This document shows positions 42,513 to 49,913 of a DNA stretch of 64,000 nt, in pieces (positions within the stretch are counted from its first letter, which is position 1; the number at the start of each line of letters is the position of its first letter). The stretch is from Amycolatopsis sp. NBC_00345 (GTDB lineage Bacteria; Actinomycetota; Actinomycetes; Mycobacteriales; Pseudonocardiaceae): positions 6,634,001 through 6,698,000 of the forward strand of contig NZ_CP107995.1 of the NCBI RefSeq assembly GCF_036116635.1. The letters are read 5' to 3'. Below the pieces are notes generated by a model. It had not been told where the DNA came from and made no database searches. It saw nothing but the letters and a program-made list of their open reading frames with translations. The translations under genes were made by a program, and so were the position numbers.

Positions 42513-43340
42513 TCAGCCGTACACAGTGCCTTTCAAAATCCCCCGAACAACATATCTCCCCAACAATAAAAACAGCACAATAACCGGCAGCACACCCAAC
42601 GTAGCGCCAGTCAACATCAGCGCGTAGTCCGTGTAATACCCACTAGCCAGCCGAGAAAGCACCACCTGCACAGTAGGCGTCTGGTTCGGATCGAGCACCA
42701 CGAGCGGCCAGAAGTAGTCGTTCCAGGTGGCCATGAAGGTCAGCATCGCGAGTACCGCCGCCTGTGGCCGCAGCGCCGGGACGGCCACGTGCCAGAACGT
42801 CCGCACCACCGAGGCACCGTCCACAGTGGCCGCGTCCACCAGTTCGCGCGTCACCGCGCCCTCGCAGGCCTGGCGCATCCAGAATACGCCGAACGCGCTC
42901 ACCAGCGCGGGCACGATCACCGCCTCCAGCCGGCCGTACCAGCCGAGGTCGCCGACCACCAGGTACAGCGGGATCACGCCGAGTTGCGCGGGGACCATCG
43001 CCGAGCCCACCACGAACAGGAACAGGCTGTTGCGGCCCGGGAACCTCAGCCGCGCGAAGGCGAACCCGGCCAGGCTCGAGAGGACCACATTGGACACCAT
43101 CACCGTGGTCGACACGATCAGCGAGTTGCCGATGGCCTGCCAGAAGTCGACGGTGTCGAACACCCGCCGCACGTTCTCGAAGAAGTGGCCGCCCGGCAGC
43201 ATCACCGGCGAGGTGTCGCCGATCGCCGAGTCGTCGCGGGTGGACACCACGAACGACCAGTACAGCGGGAACACCGAGGCGCCGACCACGGCCACCAGCA
43301 CCACGTAGACCCAGCCGCCCGCCCGGCCGCGGGTCCTCAC
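42513..43340 (-). CDS. Sugar ABC transporter permease (MalG/CebG type)
   Basis: This 275-residue protein has about six transmembrane helices and belongs to the binding-protein-dependent inner-membrane permeases. The cytoplasmic EAA loop for ATPase docking reads DAATVDGASVVRTFWHVAVP. The GTG start overlaps the stop of the MalF-type gene (GTGA), a standard operon coupling. It is strongly similar to the cebG product at 62782-63639 (shared FPLYWSFVVS, RVFDTV.FW.A..NS and VVLD...PTVQV segments), so the two operons are paralogous. No ATPase gene is here; an unlinked shared ATPase such as MsiK is likely. Confidence 0.9.
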   Translation of the reverse strand: MRTRGRAGGWVYVVLVAVVGASVFPLYWSFVVSTRDDSAIGDTSPVMLPGGHFFENVRRVFDTVDFWQAIGNSLIVSTTVMVSNVVLSSLAGFAFARLRFPGRNSLFLFVVGSAMVPAQLGVIPLYLVVGDLGWYGRLEAVIVPALVSAFGVFWMRQACEGAVTRELVDAATVDGASVVRTFWHVAVPALRPQAAVLAMLTFMATWNDYFWPLVVLDPNQTPTVQVVLSRLASGYYTDYALMLTGATLGVLPVIVLFLLLGRYVVRGILKGTVYG

Positions 43341-44266
43341 GACGCGCTCACGAACCGGCGCACCAGCCGGTAGTTGACCACCGCGAACCCCGCGCAGAAC
43401 ACGAACATCACCCAGGACAGCGCGGACGCGTAGCCGGCGTCGAACTTGCCGAAGCCCTGCTCGTACAGGTACATCGTGAGCGTCTGGAACTGCCGGTCGT
43501 TACCGCCGGTGCCGGCCGAGCCGGTGGGGTCGAACAGCTGCGGCTCGGCGAACAGCTGCAGGCCGTTCACGGTGCCGGCCACGGCGGTGAACGCGATCGT
43601 CGGCCGGATGCCGGGCACGGTGACCGACCAGAACGAGCGCCAGCGCGACGCGCCGTCCAGCTCCGCCGCCTCGTACAGCTCCTGCGGCACCGCCTGCATC
43701 GCGGCCAGGTAGATCAGCGCGTTGTACCCGGTCCAGCGCCACATCACCATCGTGGCCACGGCCAGGTGCGAGGACCACTGCCGGGCCTGCCACGAGATCG
43801 GGTCGACGCCGAACCAGCCGAGCACCTCGTTGACCACGCCGTAGTCGCGGCTGAACAGCTGCGCGAACACCAGCCCCACGGCCACCACCGACACCACGTT
43901 CGGCAGCAGCACCCCGGTGCGCCACCAGGTCGCGCCGCGCAGCGGCCGGTTCAGCAGCGCCGCGATGCCGAGCGCGAGGAAGAACTCCGGGACCGCGGAG
44001 AGCAGGAAGATGCTGGTGGTGTTGAAAAGCGCGTTGTAGAAGCGCGAATCGGCGAGCAGCTCGCCGTAGTTGGCCAAGCCGAAGCCGCCCTCGTCGCCCG
44101 CGAGCAGGTCCCAGCGGTGCAGCGAGACCCACGCCGTGTAGAGCAGGGGAAACGCGCCGAAAACCACGAAAACGGCGAAAAACGGGGCGATGAACAGGAA
44201 GGGCGTGCCCTTCCGATCGAACCTCGCCAGCAGGGCCGACCTCGCCGGCCGGCGTTCACGCAGCAC
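43337..44266 (-). CDS. Sugar ABC transporter permease (MalF/CebF type)
   Basis: The protein has 309 residues and about six helices, starting at a GTG (MLRERRPARSALL) 7 nt after the binding-protein stop. Longer frames upstream overlap that gene and are not real. The EAA loop reads EAAELDGASRWRSFWSVTVP. It is closely related to CebF at 61799-62785 (MxWRWTGYNALIxLAAMQA is shared). It carries the substrate together with the MalG-type partner. Confidence 0.88.
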   Translation of the reverse strand: MLRERRPARSALLARFDRKGTPFLFIAPFFAVFVVFGAFPLLYTAWVSLHRWDLLAGDEGGFGLANYGELLADSRFYNALFNTTSIFLLSAVPEFFLALGIAALLNRPLRGATWWRTGVLLPNVVSVVAVGLVFAQLFSRDYGVVNEVLGWFGVDPISWQARQWSSHLAVATMVMWRWTGYNALIYLAAMQAVPQELYEAAELDGASRWRSFWSVTVPGIRPTIAFTAVAGTVNGLQLFAEPQLFDPTGSAGTGGNDRQFQTLTMYLYEQGFGKFDAGYASALSWVMFVFCAGFAVVNYRLVRRFVSAS

Positions 44267-44273
44267 CGTGGGG

Positions 44274-45542
44274 CTACTTGATCGCCGCGCGGCCCATTCT
44301 GACCGCGTCGTCCCAGGCCTGCTGCACGTTCTCGGACTTGTCCTCGATCCGCCCGAGGGCGCGCCCGAACTCGGGGCGCACGTCGGCGTCGTGGAGGCCG
44401 CGATAGTTGGGGCGCAGCGTGTCCGCCGAGGAGGCGTAGAGCTGCCCGACCGGCGCGTTCGAGAAGTACGGGTCGGTGTGGGCGACGACCTGCGGGTCCT
44501 TGTAGGCCGGCGGTTCACTCGGCAGGATCCCGTCGGACAGGAAGAGCCGTTTCTCCTGCTCCGGCGCGGTCAGCCAGCGCGCGAGGTCGTACGCCTCTTG
44601 CGGGTGCGCGCTCTGCTTCGGGATCGTCAGGAACGAGCCGCCCTGGTTGCCGCTGGCACCCGGAACCGTGGTGACGTCCCACTTCCCGGTGTTGCCGTCG
44701 CCGCCCGCCTCCTTGATCTGGGTGAGCATCCACGCGGGGCAGGCGATGGTGGCGAACGAGCCCTGCTTGATCGCGACGTTCCACGCCTGCGTGTACGTGG
44801 TGGCGGCCGCGGTCTCGCCCTTCTGCGCGATGCCGCCGGCGAGGAAGAAAGCGTTGCGGACGGCGGGGTTCGTGTCCGCGATGTAGGAATCGTCCTTGGC
44901 GGAGAAGTAGTTCTGCGGCGACTGGTTGAGCATCGCGGTGTAGACGGTGCCCGCGGAGTCCGCGAACTTCACCTTCGGCAGCTTCTCGGTGAACCGGTCG
45001 GCGACGTCGGCGTAGGCCTGCCAGGTCGGCATCAGCTGCGCGACGGCCGCGCGGTCGGTCGGCAGGCCGGCCTGGCCGAACAGGTCACGGCGGTAGCACA
45101 TGGCGAGGCTGCCCATGTCCGTGCCGAGGCCGATTACGTAGTTCCCGTCCGTGCCCTGGGCCCACTTCCACGGGGACCACTGGTTCTTCAGCTGGTCCGC
45201 GCCGTAGTCGGCGAGGTTGACGAACTTGTCCTTCGCCCGGATGTACTGCGGGATGTACTGCTCCTCGACCGCGACGACGTCGGCCGCGCCGCGGCCCGCC
45301 GCCAGCTGGGTGGCGAGGGTCTTGAAGTGCGTGTCGAAGTCGGTGACCCGGCTCTGGATCTCGATGTTCGGATGCTGCTTCTGGTACTCCGCGAACAGCG
45401 GCCCGTAGCCGAACTCGCCGAACGTGGCGACGGTCAGCTTGATCTTGCCGGCTGTGGCGTCGGAGCCACCACAGGCGGACGCGAGCAGGAGGAGCGCGGT
45501 CGTCAGGACAGCGACGGCCGGGCGTCGGGTCAGCGTTCGCAC
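44274..45542 (-). CDS. Sugar ABC transporter substrate-binding lipoprotein (CebE-like)
   Basis: The protein has 422 residues. The signal peptide ends in a lipobox (LLLLASAC) with C24 as the lipidated residue. The mature protein is an extracellular carbohydrate-binding protein of family 1: LTVATFGEFGYGPLFAEYQ near the start, ADVVAVEE, SPWKWAQGTDG and LPTD...MPTWQAY mirror CebE of the second operon (60489-61796). The GTG start is 14 nt past the LuxR-type gene stop, so the regulator and transporter share one transcript. The sugar is unknown; a cello-oligosaccharide-like ligand is plausible by paralogy. Confidence 0.88.
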   Translation of the reverse strand: MRTLTRRPAVAVLTTALLLLASACGGSDATAGKIKLTVATFGEFGYGPLFAEYQKQHPNIEIQSRVTDFDTHFKTLATQLAAGRGAADVVAVEEQYIPQYIRAKDKFVNLADYGADQLKNQWSPWKWAQGTDGNYVIGLGTDMGSLAMCYRRDLFGQAGLPTDRAAVAQLMPTWQAYADVADRFTEKLPKVKFADSAGTVYTAMLNQSPQNYFSAKDDSYIADTNPAVRNAFFLAGGIAQKGETAAATTYTQAWNVAIKQGSFATIACPAWMLTQIKEAGGDGNTGKWDVTTVPGASGNQGGSFLTIPKQSAHPQEAYDLARWLTAPEQEKRLFLSDGILPSEPPAYKDPQVVAHTDPYFSNAPVGQLYASSADTLRPNYRGLHDADVRPEFGRALGRIEDKSENVQQAWDDAVRMGRAAIK

Positions 45543-45556
45543 GGGGTGAGCTTCCC

Positions 45557-46150
45557 TCAGATAACACCTGCGCGCAGGGCGTAGGCGACGGCATGCGGTC
45601 GGTTGCGCAGCTTCAGCCTATTGGTCATGCCGTAGATGACGTTCTTCACGGTCCGCTCCGAGTAGCAGAGCTTGCCCGCGATCTCCGCGGTGTCCCAGCC
45701 CTCGGCCATCAGCCGCAGCACGTCGACCTCGCGCGGCGACAGCGCGGCGCCGCCCGCGGCGTGCTGCAGGCTCTGTGCCTGTCCCAGCAGGTCGCGCAGC
45801 GAACTCTCCCGGCCGGTCGCGGCCGCGACGATGCTTTTGACCAGCTTGTCGCCCGCGATGGCCTCGCGCGGCAGCACTGCGGCGACGTGGCACGCGGCCA
45901 GCTCCGGCAGCTCCTCGGCCTCGACGTGGCCGGCCACCAGAACGATGGCGGCGGGCGTCTCGGACGCGGCGGCCCGCAGGGCGGCCTTCACATCGGGCGT
46001 CACGCGGCTCGCGGCGAACACCAGCACGGCGGCTTCACCGCGGCGCTGCCCCGGGACCACCTGGACCTCGTCGCACGACCGGAGGTGCTCGATGAGCCCC
46101 GCCAGCGCGATCGGGTCCGAAGCCCACGCCGCCACCCTGACCTGATCCAT
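45557..46150 (-). CDS. LuxR-family regulator heading a sugar ABC operon
   Basis: The protein has 197 residues; the start at 46150 has GGGAGGTAACG immediately upstream. The N-terminal about 120 residues resemble a receiver-like domain (VRVAAWASDPIALAGLIEHL) without a clear phosphoacceptor Asp. The C-terminal helix-turn-helix (SPREVDVLRLMAEGWDTAEI, then SERTVKNVIYGMTNRLKLRN) is close to that of the regulator at 30756-31391. Both end in HAVAYALRAG(V/A)I, so they are paralogues. A near-perfect palindrome lies 73 bp upstream. It probably controls the ABC operon and itself, but the signal is unknown. Confidence 0.87.
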   Translation of the reverse strand: MDQVRVAAWASDPIALAGLIEHLRSCDEVQVVPGQRRGEAAVLVFAASRVTPDVKAALRAAASETPAAIVLVAGHVEAEELPELAACHVAAVLPREAIAGDKLVKSIVAAATGRESSLRDLLGQAQSLQHAAGGAALSPREVDVLRLMAEGWDTAEIAGKLCYSERTVKNVIYGMTNRLKLRNRPHAVAYALRAGVI

Positions 46151-46222
46151 CGTTACCTCCCTGAAGGAACACCTATCCCGTGGCACCAGTGTGCGGAGGG
46201 AGCCTTCACGAATTCTCTAGCG

Positions 46223-46245
46223 GTCGTGAAGCCATTCTTCACGAC
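46223..46245. promoter_or_regulatory. Palindrome between divergent LuxR-type and LpqI-like genes
   Basis: GTCGTGAAG-CCATT-CTTCACGAC has perfect 9-bp arms. A third CTTCACGAA half-site lies at 46204-46212. It is 73 bp from the regulator start and 72 bp from the lipoprotein start, so it is well placed to govern both. Confidence 0.65.
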
Positions 46246-46316
46246 GCGAAGCCAGGGACGACCTGGGCTTCGGATACCGTCGACAGGCACACCGCAGGCG
46301 GACTCGTAAGGAATTC

Positions 46317-47525
46317 ATGAAGGCGCACGCACGGAAGCGGCTACCAGTGGGAATCCTCGCGGCCCTGCTGCTCTCCGGCATTCTGTCCGGGTGTGCATCG
46401 CCCACGATATCCGGTACCGCGATGGCGCGGCCCGGCGCGGCCGCGCCCTCCGCCGGCGGCTCCTCGGTGACGTCTCCACCTGCGGCGACTTCGTTACCGC
46501 CACCCGCGACGACGTCGTCTCCACCGGCTTCGGCGTGCGCTTCACTGATCTCCTCGATGGACGTGCGCGCGCAGGTCGCCCAGCTCGTCGTGCCGGGGGT
46601 CGACGCCGGAAATCCGGCCGCCGCGGTGAGCCTGGTGAAGTCCCAGCAGATCGGCGGAATCTTCGTAGGTGGTAATAACACCACGCTGTTGCAGAATGGG
46701 GCTTTGAACGCCGTCCAAGCGGCCGCGAAGATCCCGGTGTCGGTCGCCGTCGACGAAGAGGGCGGACGCGTTCAGCGCATCGACGATCTCGACGGCTCGC
46801 TGCCGAGCGCCCGCGAACTCGCCGCCACCAAAACGCCCGACGAGGTGCGCGCGCTCGGCGTCCAGCGCGGGCAGCAGCTGCGCGCCCGCGGGGTCACCGT
46901 CGACTACGCGCCCGACGCGGACGTCAGCGACGAACCGGCCGACGCGGTGATCGGCGACCGTTCGTACAGCCCGGACCCGGCGAAGGTGCGGGCGTACGCG
47001 ATGGCTTTCGCGAACGGGCTGCGCCAGAGCGGCGTCACGCCGGTGCTCAAGCACTTCCCCGGGCACGGCCACGGCTCCGGCGACTCGCACAAGGGCACCG
47101 TCACCACGCCGCCGCTGGACCGGCTGCGGCAGGTGGACCTCCAGCCGTACCGCAACATCGCCGAGTACGGGAAGGTCGAGGTGATGGTCGGCCACCTCGA
47201 CGTGCCGGGCCTGACCGACGGCGTGCCCGCGTCCATCTCCCCCGCGGCGTACCAGCTCCTGCGCGGCGAGTACCACTTCACCGGCCCGGTGATCACCGAC
47301 GACCTCGGCGGCATGAAGGCGATCACCGACCAGTACTCCCTGCCCGACGCGGTGCTCAAGGCCCTGCAGTCGGGCGCGGACGAGGCCCTGTTCTCCTCGG
47401 GCTCGGGCGACGTCGGCCAGGTGCTCGACCGGCTGACGAGGGCGGTCGCCGACGGGGACCTGCCCGCGGACCGCGTGGCCGCCTCGGTGCAGCGGGTGCT
47501 GACGTCGAAGGGCGTCTGCGGCTGA
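46317..47525 (+). CDS. LpqI/NagZ-like beta-N-acetylglucosaminidase lipoprotein (glycoside hydrolase family 3)
   Basis: The protein has 402 residues. A lipoprotein signal ends LLSGILSGC, and a Pro/Ser/Ala-rich spacer follows (about 30-75). The GH3 barrel contains the NagZ signature KHFPGHGHGSGDSH (245-258), with the His of the D/H dyad, and the catalytic Asp in VITDDLGG (D328/D329). Relatives such as mycobacterial LpqI release GlcNAc from muropeptides during cell-wall recycling, outside the membrane. An AAGGAATTC site precedes the ATG. It is divergent from the LuxR-type regulator and shares the palindromic intergenic region. Confidence 0.88.
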   Translation: MKAHARKRLPVGILAALLLSGILSGCASPTISGTAMARPGAAAPSAGGSSVTSPPAATSLPPPATTSSPPASACASLISSMDVRAQVAQLVVPGVDAGNPAAAVSLVKSQQIGGIFVGGNNTTLLQNGALNAVQAAAKIPVSVAVDEEGGRVQRIDDLDGSLPSARELAATKTPDEVRALGVQRGQQLRARGVTVDYAPDADVSDEPADAVIGDRSYSPDPAKVRAYAMAFANGLRQSGVTPVLKHFPGHGHGSGDSHKGTVTTPPLDRLRQVDLQPYRNIAEYGKVEVMVGHLDVPGLTDGVPASISPAAYQLLRGEYHFTGPVITDDLGGMKAITDQYSLPDAVLKALQSGADEALFSSGSGDVGQVLDRLTRAVADGDLPADRVAASVQRVLTSKGVCG

Positions 47526-47620
47526 GCCCAAACGGGGTGAACTCTATGAACGCAACGCCGCTTTCCTCGGTCTTCGGTGTGATCCTGGTCCCGCTTGCCG
47601 GGTCGATCAAGGAGGATCGA

Positions 47621-48541
47621 GTGTCGTGTAAACGTCTTCTCGCCGGAGCCGCTGTCGCGCTCGGGCTGAGCTGTCTGATCGCCGCTCCGGCCGCCGCGGC
47701 CCCGACGGGGATCGTCGACCGCCCGGTGGCCACCACCGGCTGCGGCAAACCGGCGCCGTCCGACGGCACGGGTCATCTGACGTCCGGCGGCATCGCCCGC
47801 GAATACCTGATCCACGTGCCGGACGGCTACGACGCGCGGCGGCCGTACCCGCTTGTGCTGTCGTTCCACGGGCACGGGCGCACCTCGGCGTATCAGGAGG
47901 AGCTGTCGGGCTTCTCGAAGACGGACGCCATCGCGGTATACCCCCAGGGGGTGACCGGCACGGACGGCGAGTCGGCCTGGACCGGCGCGCCGTACTCCGC
48001 CCCGGTGGACGACGTGCTGTTCACCAGCGACCTGCTCACGGCGCTGCAGCGGCAGCTGTGCGTGGACCCGGCCCGGATCTACGCCGCGGGCAAGTCCAAC
48101 GGCGGCGGTTTCGTCGGGGTGCTCGCCTGCCGGCTCCCGAGCCGGATCGCGGCGTTCGCCCCGGTTTCGGGCGCGTTCTACCCGCAGGGCGGCGCGTGCG
48201 AGCCGTCGCGCAAGGCACCGCTGATCGACTTCCACGGCACGGCCGACACCACCATCCCGTACGGCGGCAACCCGGCGAAGGGCCTGCCGTCCATTCCGGA
48301 CTGGCTGGCCGGCTGGGCCTCCCGCGACGGCTGCTTCCCGCGTCCGCTGGAGTTCTCACCGGTGCGCGACGTCGTGACGCGGTGGTGGCTCGGCTGCTCG
48401 CTGGTGCACTTCCAGGTCCAGCACGCCGGGCACGTCTGGCCGAGCACCAAGCCGAACCTGGACTCCGCGACGCCGACGACGATTGACGCCACGCCGGTGA
48501 TTTGGCAGTTCTTCCGCACGCATCCGCTGCCGGTGCGGTAG
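47621..48541 (+). CDS. Secreted PHB-depolymerase/feruloyl-esterase-like enzyme
   Basis: The protein has 306 residues. The GTG start is set by AAGGAGG 6 nt upstream; the frame is open further but lacks a site. The signal peptide ends around APAAAAPTG. This is an alpha/beta-hydrolase of the polyhydroxybutyrate depolymerase/LpqC group: an oxyanion FHGHGRTS region, the nucleophile S159 in AAGKSNGGG, Asp in DFHGTADTTIPY, and the catalytic His in VQHAGHVWPS. It probably cleaves plant cell-wall esters or polyesters outside the cell, which would suit a saprophyte that also takes up cello-oligosaccharides; that is inference. A 46-bp palindrome follows 8 bp downstream. Confidence 0.85.
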   Translation: MSCKRLLAGAAVALGLSCLIAAPAAAAPTGIVDRPVATTGCGKPAPSDGTGHLTSGGIAREYLIHVPDGYDARRPYPLVLSFHGHGRTSAYQEELSGFSKTDAIAVYPQGVTGTDGESAWTGAPYSAPVDDVLFTSDLLTALQRQLCVDPARIYAAGKSNGGGFVGVLACRLPSRIAAFAPVSGAFYPQGGACEPSRKAPLIDFHGTADTTIPYGGNPAKGLPSIPDWLAGWASRDGCFPRPLEFSPVRDVVTRWWLGCSLVHFQVQHAGHVWPSTKPNLDSATPTTIDATPVIWQFFRTHPLPVR

Positions 48542-48549
48542 CCGGCCGG

Positions 48550-48595
48550 CTCGTGAGTGTTTATGACGGTTCTAACCGTCATAAACACTCACGAG
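48550..48595. repeat. 46-bp palindromic element, copy 2 (nearly perfect)
   Basis: The 23-nt half-sites match at 22 positions. The arms begin and end CTCGTGAGTG / CACTCACGAG, the centre is GGTTCTAACC, and the inner arms read TTTATGACG / CGTCATAAA. It lies between the 3' ends of the convergent esterase and TPR/OmpA-like genes, like copy 1 at 6472-6517. Confidence 0.85.
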
Positions 48596-48599
48596 CAGG

Positions 48600-49913
48600 T
48601 CAGGCGGGGGTGACCAGCAGCGTCACGGTGCGGTTGGCGCCCGGGTCGCCGTCCGGGTGGGCGGAGGTGGACTGGTCGGCGCTGCCCATCGCGAACGCGG
48701 TCAGCGGGAGGCCGCTCGCGGTGGCCAGGACGCGGGCCGCGGAGGCCGCCCGCGCGAGGGCGATCGTCGAGCCGCCGGTGGCCGGGCCGCCCGCGACTGT
48801 GACACCGTGACCCAGCACTGTCACGCGCACTGACTGTCCTTTGAGGACTTCAGCCCACTGCTGAAGCGCCCGGCGGCCCTCGGTGCTCGGCGACGTCGCG
48901 TTCGGGCCGAAGAGGCCGGCGTCGAAAGACACCGAGACGTCCGTTTCGCCGGGTGACGTGTGGACGCCCGGTGCGCCCAGTGCCTTGGCGAGCGCGGCGA
49001 GCTGGTCCTGGCGCGCGGCGGCCGCGGCGGCGTCGCGGGACTTAGCGGCGTTCAGCCGGTCCAGCTCGGACTGCAGGCTCGACGCGGCGGCTCCCGCGGG
49101 CGCCGCGCCGGCGGCCGACCCCGAGACGACCGCCGGCGCCGCCCCGAACGGCACCGTCAACACCACCACACCTCCCGCCACCACGATCACGGCCGCGCCC
49201 GCCGCGAGCGCCCGCCAGGGCAACCGCCGCCGACGGCCCCACGCCGACCGCACCCGCGCCACCCGCCGCCGCCCCGCCACAGCCGACGGCTCGTCCGGCA
49301 CCAGCTCCAGCAGCCGCGCCCAGGCCGCGTCGGCCGCGTCGAGGTTCCCGGACTGGGCGTGGACCCGGGCTAGCAGGTTCAGTCGCGCCGGTTCGGCACC
49401 GCTGGGCCACGGGGTGCCGCCGCTTGGCCAGGGGTTGCTGCCGCCTGACGACGGGTTGCTGCCGCCTGACGACGGGTTGCCGCTATGTGGCCACGGGTTG
49501 CCGCCGCCTGGTGCCGCCTCGGCACCGCTGGGCACCGAGGCGGTCGCGCTGTCCCCCTCAGGACCACCGCGACCGCCCCGCCCGGCACCGCCGGAACGGC
49601 CCCCCTCCTGGGCACCGCTGCCGCTCTGGCCAGCGCCGCCGGAGCTATCCCCCGCCGAACCGCCAGCGCCACCTCGCCCGGCACCGCCAGAGGAATCCCC
49701 CACCGCGCCGCGCCCACCGCGCCCACCGCCACCAGAGTCATCCCCCACCGACCCGCCGCGACCACCCCGCGCCAAGCCACCACCGCCACCACCGCCCCGG
49801 CCACCGGCCTGCTCCAGCAGCCGCACCGCCCCCGCGAAATCCCCGCGCCGTGCAGCCTCCGCCGCCTCGGCAAGAGTCAGTTCACCGCCGAGAGTTTCCA
49901 GTGACCCGGTCAT
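48600..49913 (-). CDS. Membrane protein with Gly-rich region, TPR-like segment and OmpA/MotB-like exterior domain
   Basis: The protein has 437 residues and the ATG overlaps the Hsp70-like gene stop (ATGA). An N-terminal helical pair (TLAEAAEAARRGDFAGAVRL) looks like half of a TPR. A long Gly/Ser/Asn-rich insertion follows (about 37-178) with GGxGRGG and SSGGSNP units. A second TPR-like helix pair comes next (SGNLDAADAAWARLLELVPD), then a transmembrane helix (about 235-257). The exterior C-terminus (about 320-437) resembles an OmpA/MotB-type fold: VSFDAGLFGP, EGRRALQQWAEVLKG, VRVTVLGHG, ARAASAARVLATAS. It probably links the chaperone cassette to the cell envelope. No enzyme motif is seen. Confidence 0.68.
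   Translation of the reverse strand: MTGSLETLGGELTLAEAAEAARRGDFAGAVRLLEQAGGRGGGGGGGLARGGRGGSVGDDSGGGGRGGRGAVGDSSGGAGRGGAGGSAGDSSGGAGQSGSGAQEGGRSGGAGRGGRGGPEGDSATASVPSGAEAAPGGGNPWPHSGNPSSGGSNPSSGGSNPWPSGGTPWPSGAEPARLNLLARVHAQSGNLDAADAAWARLLELVPDEPSAVAGRRRVARVRSAWGRRRRLPWRALAAGAAVIVVAGGVVVLTVPFGAAPAVVSGSAAGAAPAGAAASSLQSELDRLNAAKSRDAAAAAARQDQLAALAKALGAPGVHTSPGETDVSVSFDAGLFGPNATSPSTEGRRALQQWAEVLKGQSVRVTVLGHGVTVAGGPATGGSTIALARAASAARVLATASGLPLTAFAMGSADQSTSAHPDGDPGANRTVTLLVTPA

Noticed and set aside
44267..44518. Upstream extension of the MalF-type permease
   Set aside because: Overlaps the end of the substrate-binding protein gene in another frame and is Ser/Arg/Thr-rich nonsense; the GTG at 44266 gives a normal permease.
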